Positions 1-8,406 are shown, counted from the first letter of the stretch. The stretch is 64,000 bases of DNA from Chitinilyticum piscinae (GCF_015223195.1 NZ_JADFUA010000015.1:1-64000); one strand, 5' to 3'. Program-made: numbers and translations. Notes: generated by a model not told the origin, from the letters alone.

Positions 1-127
1 GTAGTCGGGTACATGAAGGGCAAGAGTGCGATTCATCTTGCGCGGGTGTATGGGGAGCGCAAGCGTAATTTCGTCGGGCAACATTTCTGGGCCAGAGGCT
101 ACTTTGTCTCAACGGTGGGTCGTGATG
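1..127 (+). pseudogene. IS200-type transposase gene, internal fragment
   Basis: The first 127 bases are identical to 38580-38706, the middle of the intact IS200/IS605-family tnpA at 38352-38783. The reading frame contains the stretch with the candidate catalytic Tyr (VVGYMKGKS). Identity stops abruptly after base 127, where the intact copy continues with its last 25 codons, so this copy lacks its 3' end. The 5' part lies outside the window. It cannot make a working transposase unless rescued in trans. Confidence 0.85.
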
Positions 128-466
128 GGGTTCTAAGCCGGAACCGCCGAAAATTCCGTCAGCCGATCAACGTGGCTTGTCCCGCGCCCGGTCGATGGGG
201 TAGACCCAACAGTCGTGTCACTAGCCGCCATTTCGATCACGGCAATGCCAGCCGGACGTCACGTCCAGATTGTTCCGGTCTGGATGAGGCCGACTGACGT
301 CTCGGATGACGGGTGGCATACAACTGCTGTGAGTCCTGCAGGGGGGCAGCTGCCTGACCGGACGGCGAGCATCAGCCCATCTCATGTATTAGTCATGTCA
401 GCTTTGACACTGCGCACGCGACGGCACCCGACCCGTTGCAGACCCCCAGACATATGGAAAGCTGAC
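128..466. other. Stretch with no recognisable gene
   Basis: Between the IS200 fragment and the first attC-like site I see no reading frame with family features on either strand. If the cassette array continues in the minus-strand direction, this would be its next cassette, but no second attC is visible before the IS200 fragment. Confidence 0.4.
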
Positions 467-537
467 GCTCAACGTGGAGTTAGCCGGCGCGGCGCGGCTT
501 CATCGCGCAGCGTCCGTGTTGATGGATGGGTTAGAAC
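467..537 (-). other. attC-like integron recombination site after the cupin cassette
   Basis: Read on the minus strand this 70-base GC-rich palindromic stretch begins TTCTAAC and ends GTTGAGC. These are close to the 5' (RYYYAAC) and 3' (GTTRRRY) cores of attC sites; only the first base of the 5' core departs from consensus. The arm CTAACCCATCCATCAACACGG closely parallels the equivalent arm of the site at 979-1059. It starts about 27 bases after the cupin stop codon, the usual place for a cassette attC. Confidence 0.65.
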
Positions 538-563
538 TCTCTGGGGCACACATTTGAGAAAGA

Positions 564-920
564 CTATTTTTCAGCCAACGCAAAACCCGCGTTGCCAGAT
601 GCAACCACTGAGACAAATACAAACGGCACTGGACTAGTATTTAGAGCGCCATGCACTTGGCCAGGTTTTGCTATGGCAATATCTCCAGCCTTTAGATGAG
701 CGACTTTGCCGCCTCCTTGGTAATACTCAGCCTCTCCAGAGATAACCGTCCAAGTATCTTGGCCGTCCGGGTGAACATGAGCGGTTATTTCTTGCCCAGG
801 ATGGGCATGCCAAACAACAACTGCTGAGTCCTTGGTTTCCAGAACCACTGAACGAATTGGTTCGCCGTCAGACGGACGAATATATTCTGTTACCGAAAAT
901 ATTCTTGATTCCATTTCCAT
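564..920 (-). CDS. Small cupin-domain protein in an integron cassette
   Basis: 118-residue single-domain cupin. The beta-barrel metal motif is visible as HAHPGQEITAHVHPDGQDTW (the H-x-H...E...H pattern of cupin motif 1), followed by a Gly-rich turn and the motif 2 region KPGQVHGALN, so a mononuclear metal site is likely. The ATG at 920 is preferred because GGAG lies five bases upstream; a second in-frame ATG lies two codons on. The gene fills a cassette bounded by the attC-like sites at 979-1059 and 467-537 and has no promoter of its own that I can see. Substrate unknown; such stand-alone cupins range from dioxygenases to sugar-binding proteins. Confidence 0.75.
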   Translation of the reverse strand: MEMESRIFSVTEYIRPSDGEPIRSVVLETKDSAVVVWHAHPGQEITAHVHPDGQDTWTVISGEAEYYQGGGKVAHLKAGDIAIAKPGQVHGALNTSPVPFVFVSVVASGNAGFALAEK

Positions 921-978
921 ATCCACTCCAAAAATCAATTTGGCTTGAGAAGTTATTACAGAACAACTGTATCCGAGA

Positions 979-1059
979 GTTCTACGTTGCCGATAACCGG
1001 CCCGAAACGGCGGCGCAACGCGCCGCTGTTGGGGGTCCGTGTTCATCGGCGGGTTAGAC
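979..1059 (-). other. attC-like integron recombination site after the chlorite dismutase cassette
   Basis: On the minus strand it starts with a perfect core GTCTAAC (its complement GTTAGAC is at 1053-1059) and ends GTAGAAC, a 3' core that seems to have lost one base. About 80 bases, strongly palindromic (GGCGGCGCAACGCGCCGC in the middle). The arm CTAACCC..C.AT.AACACGGAC is shared with the site at 467-537. The TAA stop of the upstream gene lies inside the core, a common compact cassette arrangement. Confidence 0.7.
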
Positions 1060-1614
1060 CTGTGCTTGCGTAAGACGAATATCGACTTCTCGGTCGACGT
1101 ATTTCCATTCCTCTGACGCACGCAGTTCGGAAAGCAGCCTGTTGAACTCAACCTCATGAATTGGCGCGTATTCGAACCAATTCAGAAAATCGAACGGTTC
1201 ATTCTCTGAGAGGTCGCGGCAGTGGTGGAGCTTGCGCGCTACTGCAGGCAAATACTGAAGCCCGATTTGGACGTGCTTCGACTGTTCGAAAACGCTCCGG
1301 CGTTCGTCTTGCGTGAGCTCCCACCAAGCTGCGTTCTTCCGGATCGGTATTAGCGCACCGCACGTTGCTTCTGGGCGCGCCAGACCTTGCTGCTTCGCTA
1401 CAATTTCATTCTTCTCTGCGCGCATGACATATCGTTCATTGCTGGTTATTCCACGAAGTATCCAGGGTGCATTGGTTTCAGACTGCAACTCTGAAGCGGA
1501 TACGACGTTGAGCCTTTTGGCTTCAGGCAGGGGCTCGCCAACTCTCGTTTCGGCCCTGACAATCCGCCAAGGGCCAATGTCTGCGCCGACGAAAGCAAAT
1601 AATCGTGTATCCAT
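1054..1614 (-). CDS. cld: Chlorite dismutase, short (lineage II) type, in an integron cassette
   Basis: 186 residues, the size of the short dimeric chlorite dismutases. The C-terminal half carries the family hallmarks: a His in the segment SKHVQIGLQYLP, a conserved Arg 13 residues later in VARKLHHCRDL, then EPFDFLNWFEYAP and the ending EEWKYVDREVDIRL. The His and Arg have the spacing of the proximal haem ligand and catalytic distal Arg (H114/R127 in the Nitrobacter enzyme), so both key residues appear present. Known family reaction: haem-dependent conversion of chlorite to chloride and O2. No signal peptide, so cytoplasmic. The ATG at 1614 starts one base after a GAAAG-like site. The stop codon sits in the attC core. 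Other Cld-superfamily roles (coproheme decarboxylase, DyP-like) fit less well given the Arg. Confidence 0.82.
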   Translation of the reverse strand: MDTRLFAFVGADIGPWRIVRAETRVGEPLPEAKRLNVVSASELQSETNAPWILRGITSNERYVMRAEKNEIVAKQQGLARPEATCGALIPIRKNAAWWELTQDERRSVFEQSKHVQIGLQYLPAVARKLHHCRDLSENEPFDFLNWFEYAPIHEVEFNRLLSELRASEEWKYVDREVDIRLTQAQV

Positions 1615-2020
1615 TTCAATCTTTCATGTGTGAATGTTTTAACTCTTGCAGCTTCGAAGAACCTATCTGCCGATCCCGTGCTTGTGCATCATCGCCTCCG
1701 CGCAACTGCGACGACCGCCCGCAGCAATCACATTGAACTTTCGAATCGAAACTGCTGAAGCGAACCTACGCGGACGTACGGCCGCAGTCTGTGCGCTGCC
1801 GGACGGAGCGCTGCCAATTTGCGCCTACTGGCAGGCTGTGAGTGCGCGGATGGGCCAGCGACCTCCCTTCATAGAGGGAGCGAAGCAGGTCAGAGACACT
1901 ATTGAACGTCCGCTACCGGGAAGATGCTTGACCGTCCGCAACTGGCCGCCTGCCGCCGACCGCGGTCTGGCTCGAAAGCAGTCTGTCAACGCGCCGTTTC
2001 ATTGTTGCCATGATCATATC
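1615..2020. other. Intergenic region without a convincing gene
   Basis: On the minus strand a GTTAAAA core-like string lies at 1637-1643 just ahead of the cld start and could be the attI or a worn attC end of the upstream neighbour. A plus-strand open frame crosses the region but has no family features and overlaps the ParE gene antisense. No integrase gene is found next to it. Confidence 0.35.
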
Positions 2021-2305
2021 TTAATCGCGCACAGGCGGCCACAGGCGGGCAGTATGAACCAGCGTCAGTATCCACACCGTTTCGCCGTCGATCTGATACA
2101 CCAGGCGATAGCTTTCGTGCGGGATCAACTCGCGGGTCCCGGGAATCTTTCCCGGCTTGCCCAGCATGGGGTGCTGGATCAAGCGGGCGGCCGCGTCGCT
2201 GAAAATCTCATCCATCCGGGCCGCCGCGCGCGGATTGTCGGCTGCGATGTAGTCCCACACATCGGCACGGTCTTGCTGCGCTTCGGGCGTCCAAACAACC
2301 CTCAC
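2021..2305 (-). CDS. parE: ParE/RelE-superfamily toxin
   Basis: 94 residues with the typical ParE layout: N-terminal VVWTPEAQQDRADVWDYIA, the mid segment AARMDEIFSDAAARLIQHPMLG and the C-terminal strand ELIPHESYRLVYQIDG followed by ILTLVHTARLWPP. Family members poison DNA gyrase or cleave ribosome-bound mRNA. The start codon overlaps the last four bases of the antitoxin gene, so translation is coupled. Which target it has cannot be told from sequence. Confidence 0.85.
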   Translation of the reverse strand: MRVVWTPEAQQDRADVWDYIAADNPRAAARMDEIFSDAAARLIQHPMLGKPGKIPGTRELIPHESYRLVYQIDGETVWILTLVHTARLWPPVRD

Positions 2306-2580
2306 GCCTGGCTCGCCACACTGGCACGCCGTGCGGCGAATTCGGCCTCAACTTCATCGTTCGACCGCCCCAATCCAGCGCGCATCGAAGCCCGGCCGGC
2401 TTCGACCTTGCGGCGCAGGAACTCGTCGTACTCGCGCGACTCGCGCTGGCGCTGAACGAACTCGCGCATCAGCTCGCGCAGCACTTGCGACGCCGGGCGA
2501 TGGGCCGCCTCGGCTTCGGCCATAAACTCGGCGCGCAACTCAGGCTCCAGCTTCATCGTGAAAACGGCTTGTTTTGACAT
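2302..2580 (-). CDS. Ribbon-helix-helix antitoxin of the ParE-type pair
   Basis: 92 residues. The N-terminus AVFTMKLEPELRAEFMAEAE and the following LRELMREFVQRQRE have the short strand plus two helices of RHH DNA-binding antitoxins; the remaining charged C-terminal half would wrap the toxin. First gene of the pair, as usual for antitoxins. The promoter region immediately upstream contains the perfect inverted repeat at 2603-2617, a plausible autoregulatory operator. Confidence 0.82.
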   Translation of the reverse strand: MSKQAVFTMKLEPELRAEFMAEAEAAHRPASQVLRELMREFVQRQRESREYDEFLRRKVEAGRASMRAGLGRSNDEVEAEFAARRASVASQA

Positions 2581-2602
2581 GATCGGGGCCTCCTGCCACT
2601 TG

Positions 2603-2617
2603 ATACTAACAAAGTAT
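2603..2617. promoter_or_regulatory. Palindromic operator candidate of the toxin-antitoxin operon
   Basis: ATACT-AACAA-AGTAT is a perfect inverted repeat 23 bases upstream of the antitoxin start, embedded in an AT-rich promoter-like stretch (TATACTTTGTTAGTAT on the minus strand). RHH antitoxins repress their own operon at such sites. Inference from position and symmetry. Confidence 0.5.
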
Positions 2618-2677
2618 ATACGCCGTCATTACTAAGCGCTATTCACAGAACGCTGCAAGGCGGGCGTGCGCTAGGCC

Positions 2678-2715
2678 AAGGCCTGTCGGAAAACATTTGT
2701 TTTTCGACAGGCCTT
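2678..2715. repeat. Strong hairpin next to the Tn402-type end
   Basis: AAGGCCTGTCG (2678-2688) pairs perfectly with CGACAGGCCTT (2705-2715), with an A/T-rich loop that can itself pair. It lies 13 bases outside the terminal repeat at 2728. It could be a terminator or part of a resolution site targeted by the transposon. Confidence 0.5.
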
Positions 2716-2727
2716 CAACGGTCCTCT

Positions 2728-2879
2728 TGTCATTTTCAGAAGACGACTGCACCAGTTGATTGGGCGTAATGGCTGTTGTGCAGCCAGCTCCTGACAGTTC
2801 AATATCAGAAGTGATCTGCACCAATCTCGACTATGCTCAATACTCGTGTGCACCAAAGCGAGGTGAGCATGGCGACGGA
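2728..2879 (+). mobile_element. Tn402-type IRt end with the first bases of tniA
   Basis: Starts with the 25-base Tn402-family terminal repeat (TGTCATTTTCAGAAGACGAC...), has the second internal repeat region, and ends with the start of tniA (ATGGCGACGGA) cut off by IS6100. This IS6100-tniA stub-IRt order is the outer end of In4-type class 1 integrons. Its sequence differs from the other IRt at 10587, so the two come from different Tn402 lineages. Confidence 0.85.
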
Positions 2880-3759
2880 GGCTCTGTTGCAAAGATTGGC
2901 GGCAGTCAGAGGTAGGCTGTCGCTCTGCGCCGATCAGGCGGCTGCTGCGAAATGGTGGTTGAGCATGCCCATGGCCTCCGTCAGCGCCGAGGGCCCAATG
3001 CCAAAAGCTCTCTCCACAAGGCGCACCTCGCCCCTGATGCCGGGCTGCAGGCACCAGGGGCGAGCCTGTCCTTTGCGCAGGGCTCGCATGACTTCGAATC
3101 CCTTGATCGTGGCATAGGCCGTGGGGATCGATTTGAAACCGCGCACCGGCTTGATCAGTATCTTGAGCTTTCCGTGATCGGCCTCGATCACGTTATTGAG
3201 ATACTTCACCTGCCGGTGGGCCGTCTCCCGGTCCAGCTTTCCTTCGCGCTTCAATTCGGTGATCGCTGCACCATAGCTCGGCGCTTTGTCGGTATTGAGC
3301 GTGGCAGGCTTTTCCCAGTGCTTCAGGCCTCGCAGGGCCTTGCCCAGGAACCGCTTCGCTGCCTTGGCGCTGCGGGTCGGCGACAGGTAGAAATCGATCG
3401 TGTCGCCCCGCTTGTCGACTGCCCGGTACAGGTAGGTCCACTTGCCCCGCACCTTGACGTAGGTTTCATCCAGGCGCCAGCTCGGATCAAAGCCACGCCG
3501 CCAGAACCAGCGCAGCCGCTTCTCCATCTCCGGGGCGTAGCACTGGACCCAGCGATAGATCGTCGTATGGTCGACCGAAATGCCGCGTTCCGCCAGCATT
3601 TCCTCAAGGTCGCGATAGCTGATCGGATAGCGACAATACCAGCGCACCGCCCACAGGATCACATCACCCTGGAAATGGCGCCACTTGAAATCCGTCATCG
3701 TTCCGTCCGTCCAATCTCCGCCAAGCATGCTCAAGCTTCACGATTTTTGCAACAGAGCC
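2880..3759 (-). mobile_element. IS6100 (IS6 family), complete
   Basis: 880 bases bounded by the inverted repeat GGCTCTGTTGCAAA (left end at 2880, complementary end finishing at 3759). The 8-base flanks differ (gcgacgga versus tgccctac), so there is no target duplication and the copy has taken part in a deletion or recombination. Confidence 0.95.
2934..3698 (-). CDS. tnpA: IS6100 transposase
   Basis: 254 residues from MTDFKWRHFQGDVILWAVRW, the known IS6100 length; an upstream ATG at 3734 would add 12 residues and is less likely. DDE integrase fold: the first Asp lies in SWRLDETYVKVRG, the second in LNTDKAPSYG and the Glu in NNVIEADHGKLK. Catalyses replicative transposition through cointegrates, which explains the adjacent deletions. 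Confidence 0.95.
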   Translation of the reverse strand: MTDFKWRHFQGDVILWAVRWYCRYPISYRDLEEMLAERGISVDHTTIYRWVQCYAPEMEKRLRWFWRRGFDPSWRLDETYVKVRGKWTYLYRAVDKRGDTIDFYLSPTRSAKAAKRFLGKALRGLKHWEKPATLNTDKAPSYGAAITELKREGKLDRETAHRQVKYLNNVIEADHGKLKILIKPVRGFKSIPTAYATIKGFEVMRALRKGQARPWCLQPGIRGEVRLVERAFGIGPSALTEAMGMLNHHFAAAA

Positions 3760-3760
3760 T

Positions 3761-4699
3761 GCCCTACCCAGCGAGCGCAATGAAAAATCGCTCTGGATCG
3801 CCCTGGCGCTGACCGGAAGCTTCCTGCTGGCCGAAGTCGCCGCAGGCATTGTTTTCAACAGCCTGGCCCTGCTCTCAGATGCGGCGCACATGTTCACGGA
3901 TGCAGCGGCGCTGGCCATCGCCTTGGCGGCTGTACGGGTGGCGAGACGGCCAGCCGATGCCAAGCGCACCTATGGCTACTACCGCTTCGAAATCCTTGCG
4001 GCCGCATTCAACGCCCTGTTGCTCTTCGGCGTCGCTGGCTACATCCTGTATGAGGGCTGGCAGCGTTTGCGCGAGCCAGCGCAGGTTCAGTCCAGCGGGA
4101 TGCTGGTGGTAGCAGTGCTGGGTCTGATCGTCAACCTCATCAGCATGCGTATGCTTCAGGGCGGCAAGGACAAGAGCCTCAACGTCAAAGGCGCTTATCT
4201 GGAGGTCTGGAGCGACATGCTTGGCTCCATCGGCGTGATCGGAGCTGCGCTGGTCATCCGATTCACCGGCTGGGTGTGGGTAGATGCGGTCGTCGCCGTG
4301 GCAATTGGGCTTTGGGTGCTGCCACGAACTTGGCTGCTACTCAAGGAAAGCCTGAATGTCTTGCTGGAGGGAGTCCCAGACGGCATTGACATGGGAGCCT
4401 TGATGGCATCTGTTCAGGCCGTGCCAGGCGTGACAGGGCTGCATGACTTGCACGTATGGGCGCTCACGAGCGGCAAGGTCAGCATGACCGCTCATATCGT
4501 GTATGCGCCGGAAATAGGGCCCGACGAGTTGCTCAAAACCCTCAAGTTGTTGCTGGCTGACCGATTCAGCATCTTCCATACGACGCTGCAACTGGAGATT
4601 GTTGCCTGTGAGCACAGCGTCGATGGGTGCAACTTCGTGGATCATCGCCACAAAGAACCGAGTTCTCAACCAGACCAAGCCGCAGCCCGGCAGGCGTGA
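3761..4699 (+). pseudogene. czcD: CzcD-type cation diffusion facilitator, 5' end removed by IS6100
   Basis: In-frame coding starts right at the IS6100 edge (ALPSERNEKSLWIALALTG) and runs 312 residues. CDF hallmarks are present: the TM2 metal site SDAAHMFTD, the SLNVKGAYLEVWSDMLGS segment with the TM5 HxxxD-equivalent region, six predicted membrane segments and a cytosolic C-terminal domain (LHDLHVWALTSGK). The family exports Zn2+, Co2+ and Cd2+ in exchange for protons. Only the initiator and the short His-rich N-terminus are missing; the first internal ATG is in the TM2 motif (3890), too late for function. A new start supplied by fusion is not visible, so probably inactive. Confidence 0.8.
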
Positions 4700-4736
4700 C
4701 TAATGGGACTCCTACTACCCGGCTAGCCAAACCGGT

Positions 4737-4774
4737 CTTAGCGTACGATTTTTTCCGTTTTCTGAGACGACCCC
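4737..4774 (-). repeat. 38-base inverted repeat of a Tn3-family transposon, inserted in trfA
   Basis: CTTAGCGTACG...GACGACCCC is a Tn3/Tn21-type terminal repeat. Its outer half (CCGTTTTCTGAGACGACCCC) matches the repeat at 24662-24699, while its inner half differs. The outermost C at 4774 abuts the trfA reading frame, so a transposon carrying czcD evidently inserted there. Confidence 0.85.
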
Positions 4775-4775
4775 A

Positions 4776-5888
4776 GAACTGATCGACGCGGGGTTTTCCG
4801 CCGAGGATGCCGAAACCATCGCAAGCCGCACCGTCATGCGTGCGCCCCGCGAAACCTTCCAGTCCGTCGGCTCGATGGTCCAGCAAGCTACGGCCAAGAT
4901 CGAGCGCGACAGCGTGCAACTGGCTCCCCCTGCCCTGCCCGCGCCATCGGCCGCCGTGGAGCGTTCGCGTCGTCTCGAACAGGAGGCGGCAGGTTTGGCG
5001 AAGTCGATGACCATCGACACGCGAGGAACTATGACGACCAAGAAGCGAAAAACCGCCGGCGAGGACCTGGCAAAACAGGTCAGCGAGGCCAAGCAGGCCG
5101 CGTTGCTGAAACACACGAAGCAGCAGATCAAGGAAATGCAGCTTTCCTTGTTCGATATTGCGCCGTGGCCGGACACGATGCGAGCGATGCCAAACGACAC
5201 GGCCCGCTCTGCCCTGTTCACCACGCGCAACAAGAAAATCCCGCGCGAGGCGCTGCAAAACAAGGTCATTTTCCACGTCAACAAGGACGTGAAGATCACC
5301 TACACCGGCGTCGAGCTGCGGGCCGACGATGACGAACTGGTGTGGCAGCAGGTGTTGGAGTACGCGAAGCGCACCCCTATCGGCGAGCCGATCACCTTCA
5401 CGTTCTACGAGCTTTGCCAGGACCTGGGCTGGTCGATCAATGGCCGGTATTACACGAAGGCCGAGGAATGCCTGTCGCGCCTACAGGCGACGGCGATGGG
5501 CTTCACGTCCGACCGCGTTGGGCACCTGGAATCGGTGTCGCTGCTGCACCGCTTCCGCGTCCTGGACCGTGGCAAGAAAACGTCCCGTTGCCAGGTCCTG
5601 ATCGACGAGGAAATCGTCGTGCTGTTTGCTGGCGACCACTACACGAAATTCATATGGGAGAAGTACCGCAAGCTGTCGCCGACGGCCCGACGGATGTTCG
5701 ACTATTTCAGCTCGCACCGGGAGCCGTACCCGCTCAAGCTGGAAACCTTCCGCCTCATGTGCGGATCGGATTCCACCCGCGTGAAGAAGTGGCGCGAGCA
5801 GGTCGGCGAAGCCTGCGAAGAGTTGCGAGGCAGCGGCCTGGTGGAACACGCCTGGGTCAATGATGACCTGGTGCATTGCAAACGCTAG
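4776..5888 (+). CDS. trfA: TrfA replication initiator of an IncP-alpha plasmid, 5'-truncated; short form intact
   Basis: Open frame from [17 protein letters not shown] to the natural end NDDLVHCKR. In RK2 the long TrfA form starts about 12 residues earlier; those codons and the promoter are replaced by the Tn3-family repeat. The internal start at 5031 ([13 protein letters not shown]) gives 285 residues, the size of the short TrfA form that is sufficient for replication in many hosts. Contains the two winged-helix domains that bind oriV iterons and unwind the origin. Followed by the RK2-like tet segment. No iteron array is visible in this window, so it can only act in trans. Expression would need a promoter in the transposon end. 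Confidence 0.9.
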   Translation, partial: ELIDAGFSAEDAETIASRTVMRAPRETFQSVGSMVQQATAKIERDSVQLAPPALPAPSAAVERSRRLEQEAAGLAKSMTIDTRGTMTTKKRKTAGEDLAKQVSEAKQAALLKHTKQQIKEMQLSLFDIAPWPDTMRAMPNDTARSALFTTRNKKIPREALQNKVIFHVNKDVKITYTGVELRADDDELVWQQVLEYAKRTPIGEPITFTFYELCQDLGWSINGRYYTKAEECLSRLQATAMGFTSDRVGHLESVSLLHRFRVLDRGKKTSRCQVLIDEEIVVLFAGDHYTKFIWEKYRKLSPTARRMFDYFSSHREPYPLKLETFRLMCGSDSTRVKKWREQVGEACEELRGSGLVEHAWVNDDLVHCKR

Positions 5889-5913
5889 GGCCTTGTGGGG
5901 TCAGTTCCGGCTG

Positions 5914-5977
5914 GGGGTTCAGCAGCCAGCGCTTTACTGGCATTTCAGGAACAAGCGGGCACTGCTCGACGCACTTG
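5914..5977 (+). pseudogene. Short duplicated fragment of tetR
   Basis: GGGTTCAGCAGCC...CTCGACGCACT repeats tetR bases around 7857-7920 with a few substitutions. It encodes part of the HTH ([19 protein letters not shown]) in frame but is cut at both ends. The same fragment is known between trfA and tet in RK2-type plasmids (from memory). Confidence 0.8.
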
Positions 5978-6043
5978 CTTCGCTCAGTATCGCTCGGGAC
6001 GCACGGCGCGCTCTACGAACTGCCGATAAACAGAGGATTAAAA

Positions 6044-6450
6044 TTGACAATTGTGATTAAGGCTCAGATTCGACGGCTTGGAGCGGCCGACGTGCAGGAT
6101 TTCCGCGAGATCCGATTGTCGGCCCTGAAGAAAGCTCCAGAGATGTTCGGGTCCGTTTACGAGCACGAGGAGAAAAAGCCCATGGAGGCGTTCGCTGAAC
6201 GGTTGCGAGATGCCGTGGCATTCGGCGCCTACATCGACGGCGAGATCATTGGGCTGTCGGTCTTCAAACAGGAGGACGGCCCCAAGGACGCTCACAAGGC
6301 GCATCTGTCCGGCGTTTTCGTGGAGCCCGAACAGCGAGGCCGAGGGGTCGCCGGTATGCTGCTGCGGGCGGTGATAGACTATGGCCGCGAGCATGTGGAG
6401 CAGATCATGCTGACGGTTGCGGAAGGGAACGAAGCCGCTATAAACCTCTA
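6044..6450 (+). pseudogene. GNAT-family N-acetyltransferase, 3'-truncated
   Basis: Starts at TTG 6044, seven bases after AGAGG; GTG 6053 is an alternative. The acetyl-CoA loop is clear (SGVFVEPEQRGRGVAGMLLR), preceded by the usual N-terminal strands (IRRLGAADVQDFREIRLSAL) and followed by VAEGNEAAINLYQR. There the frame runs into the end of tet(A) on the opposite strand, losing the final strand (normally LGF...). Substrate unknown and probably inactive. Confidence 0.75.
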
Positions 6451-7650
6451 TCAGCGATCGGCTCGTTGCCCTGCGCCGCTCCAAAGCCCGCGACGCAGCG
6501 CCGGCAGGCAGAGCAAGTAGAGGGCAGCGCCTGCAATCCATGCCCACCCGTTCCACGTTGTTATAGAAGCCGCATAGATCGCCGTGAAGAGGAGGGGTCC
6601 GACGATCGAGGTCAGGCTGGTGAGCGCCGCCAGTGAGCCTTGCAGCTGCCCCTGACGTTCCTCATCCACCTGCCTGGACAACATTGCTTGCAGCGCCGGC
6701 ATTCCGATGCCACCCGAAGCAAGCAGGACCATGATCGGGAACGCCATCCATCCCCGTGTCGCGAAGGCAAGCAGGATGTAGCCTGTGCCGTCGGCAATCA
6801 TTCCGAGCATGAGTGCCCGCCTTTCGCCGAGCCGGGCGGCTACAGGGCCGGTGATCATTGCCTGGGCGAGTGAATGCAGAATGCCAAATGCGGCAAGCGA
6901 AATGCCGATCGTGGTCGCGTCCCAGTGAAAGCGATCCTCGCCGAAAATGACCCAAAGCGCGGCCGGCACCTGTCCGACAAGTTGCATGATGAAGAAGACC
7001 GCCATCAGGGCGGCGACGACGGTCATGCCCCGGGCCCACCGGAACGAAGCGAGCGGGTTGAGAGCCTCCCGGCGTAACGGCCGGCGTTCGCCTTTGTGCG
7101 ACTCCGGCAAAAGGAAACAGCCCGTCAGGAAATTGAGGCCGTTCAAGGCTGCCGCGGCGAAGAACGGAGCGTGGGGGGAGAAACCGCCCATCAGCCCACC
7201 GAGCACAGGTCCCGCGACCATCCCGAACCCGAAACAGGCGCTCATGAAGCCGAAGTGCCGCGCGCGCTCATCGCCATCAGTGATATCGGCAATATAAGCG
7301 CCGGCTACCGCCCCAGTCGCCCCGGTGATGCCGGCCACGATCCGCCCGATATAGAGAACCCAAAGGAAAGGCGCCGTCGCCATGATGGCGTAGTCGACAG
7401 CAGCGCCGGCCAGCGAGACGAGCAAGACCGGCCGCCGCCCGAAACGATCCGACAGCGCGCCCAGCACAGGTGCGCAGGCAAATTGCATCAACGCATACAG
7501 CGCCAGCAGAATGCCATAGTGGGCGGTGACGTCGTTCGAGTGAACCAGATCGCGCAGGAGGCCCGGCAGCACCGGCATAATCAGGCCGATGCCGACAGCG
7601 TCGAGCGCGACAGTGCTCAGAATTACGATCAGGGGTCTGTTGGGTTTCAC
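6451..7650 (-). CDS. tetA(A): Tetracycline efflux protein, class A
   Basis: 399 residues, 12-TM major facilitator. The start is GTG at 7650 (VKPNRPLIVILSTVALDAVG) with GGAGG seven bases upstream; longer versions from upstream codons run through the operators and are not used. The MFS motif A GALSDRFGRRPVLLVS follows TM2, and RHFGFMSACFGFGMVAGP is the antiporter region. Exports the tetracycline-Mg2+ complex in exchange for H+. Divergent from tetR across the two operators at 7701-7745. Sequence looks like the Tn1721/RK2 gene. Confidence 0.97.
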   Translation of the reverse strand: MKPNRPLIVILSTVALDAVGIGLIMPVLPGLLRDLVHSNDVTAHYGILLALYALMQFACAPVLGALSDRFGRRPVLLVSLAGAAVDYAIMATAPFLWVLYIGRIVAGITGATGAVAGAYIADITDGDERARHFGFMSACFGFGMVAGPVLGGLMGGFSPHAPFFAAAALNGLNFLTGCFLLPESHKGERRPLRREALNPLASFRWARGMTVVAALMAVFFIMQLVGQVPAALWVIFGEDRFHWDATTIGISLAAFGILHSLAQAMITGPVAARLGERRALMLGMIADGTGYILLAFATRGWMAFPIMVLLASGGIGMPALQAMLSRQVDEERQGQLQGSLAALTSLTSIVGPLLFTAIYAASITTWNGWAWIAGAALYLLCLPALRRGLWSGAGQRADR

Positions 7651-7700
7651 GTCTGGCCTCCGGACCAGCCTCCGCTGGTCCGATTGAACGCGCGGATTCT

Positions 7701-7745
7701 TTATCACTGATAAGTTGGTGGACATATTATGTTTATCAGTGATAA
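7701..7745. promoter_or_regulatory. Two tet operators between tetA and tetR
   Basis: TTATCACTGATAA at 7701-7713 and TTATCAGTGATAA at 7733-7745 are perfect palindromes around one central base, the classic tetO pair. TetR dimers bound here block both divergent promoters; tetracycline-Mg2+ releases them. Confidence 0.95.
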
Positions 7746-7755
7746 AGTGTCAAGC

Positions 7756-8406
7756 ATGACAAAGTTGCAGCCGAATACAGTGATCCGTGCCGCCCTGGAC
7801 CTGTTGAACGAGGTCGGCGTAGACGGTCTGACGACACGCAAACTGGCGGAACGGTTGGGGGTTCAGCAGCCGGCGCTTTACTGGCACTTCAGGAACAAGC
7901 GGGCGCTGCTCGACGCACTGGCCGAAGCCATGCTGGCGGAGAATCATACGCATTCGGTGCCGAGAGCCGACGACGACTGGCGCTCATTTCTGATCGGGAA
8001 TGCCCGCAGCTTCAGGCAGGCGCTGCTCGCCTACCGCGATGGCGCGCGCATCCATGCCGGCACGCGACCGGGCGCACCGCAGATGGAAACGGCCGACGCG
8101 CAGCTTCGCTTCCTCTGCGAGGCGGGTTTTTCGGCCGGGGACGCCGTCAATGCGCTGATGACAATCAGCTACTTCACTGTTGGGGCCGTGCTTGAGGAGC
8201 AGGCCGGCGACAGCGATGCCGGCGAGCGCGGCGGCACCGTTGAACAGGCTCCGCTCTCGCCGCTGTTGCGGGCCGCGATAGACGCCTTCGACGAAGCCGG
8301 TCCGGACGCAGCGTTCGAGCAGGGACTCGCGGTGATTGTCGATGGATTGGCGAAAAGGAGGCTCGTTGTCAGGAACGTTGAAGGACCGAGAAAGGGTGAC
8401 GATTGA
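7756..8406 (+). CDS. tetR(A): Tetracycline repressor, class A
   Basis: 216 residues from MTKLQPNTVIRAALDLLNEV; the ATG at 7756 matches the family start, whereas starts nearer the operators would be too long. N-terminal HTH ([20 protein letters not shown]), then the all-helical ligand domain with the tetracycline-contacting region around HAGTRPGAPQMETADAQLRF. Represses tetA and itself. Part of the RK2-like oriV-tet-trfA segment. Confidence 0.97.
   Translation: MTKLQPNTVIRAALDLLNEVGVDGLTTRKLAERLGVQQPALYWHFRNKRALLDALAEAMLAENHTHSVPRADDDWRSFLIGNARSFRQALLAYRDGARIHAGTRPGAPQMETADAQLRFLCEAGFSAGDAVNALMTISYFTVGAVLEEQAGDSDAGERGGTVEQAPLSPLLRAAIDAFDEAGPDAAFEQGLAVIVDGLAKRRLVVRNVEGPRKGDD

Noticed and set aside
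1646..2455. A plus-strand open frame of about 270 codons.
   Set aside because: It runs antisense to the ParE toxin and antitoxin genes and has no family motif or credible ribosome site.
2678..2715. Hairpin next to the Tn402 end considered as an attC or res site.
   Set aside because: No RYYYAAC/GTTRRRY cores and no 28-base resolvase-type subsites; kept only as a hairpin.
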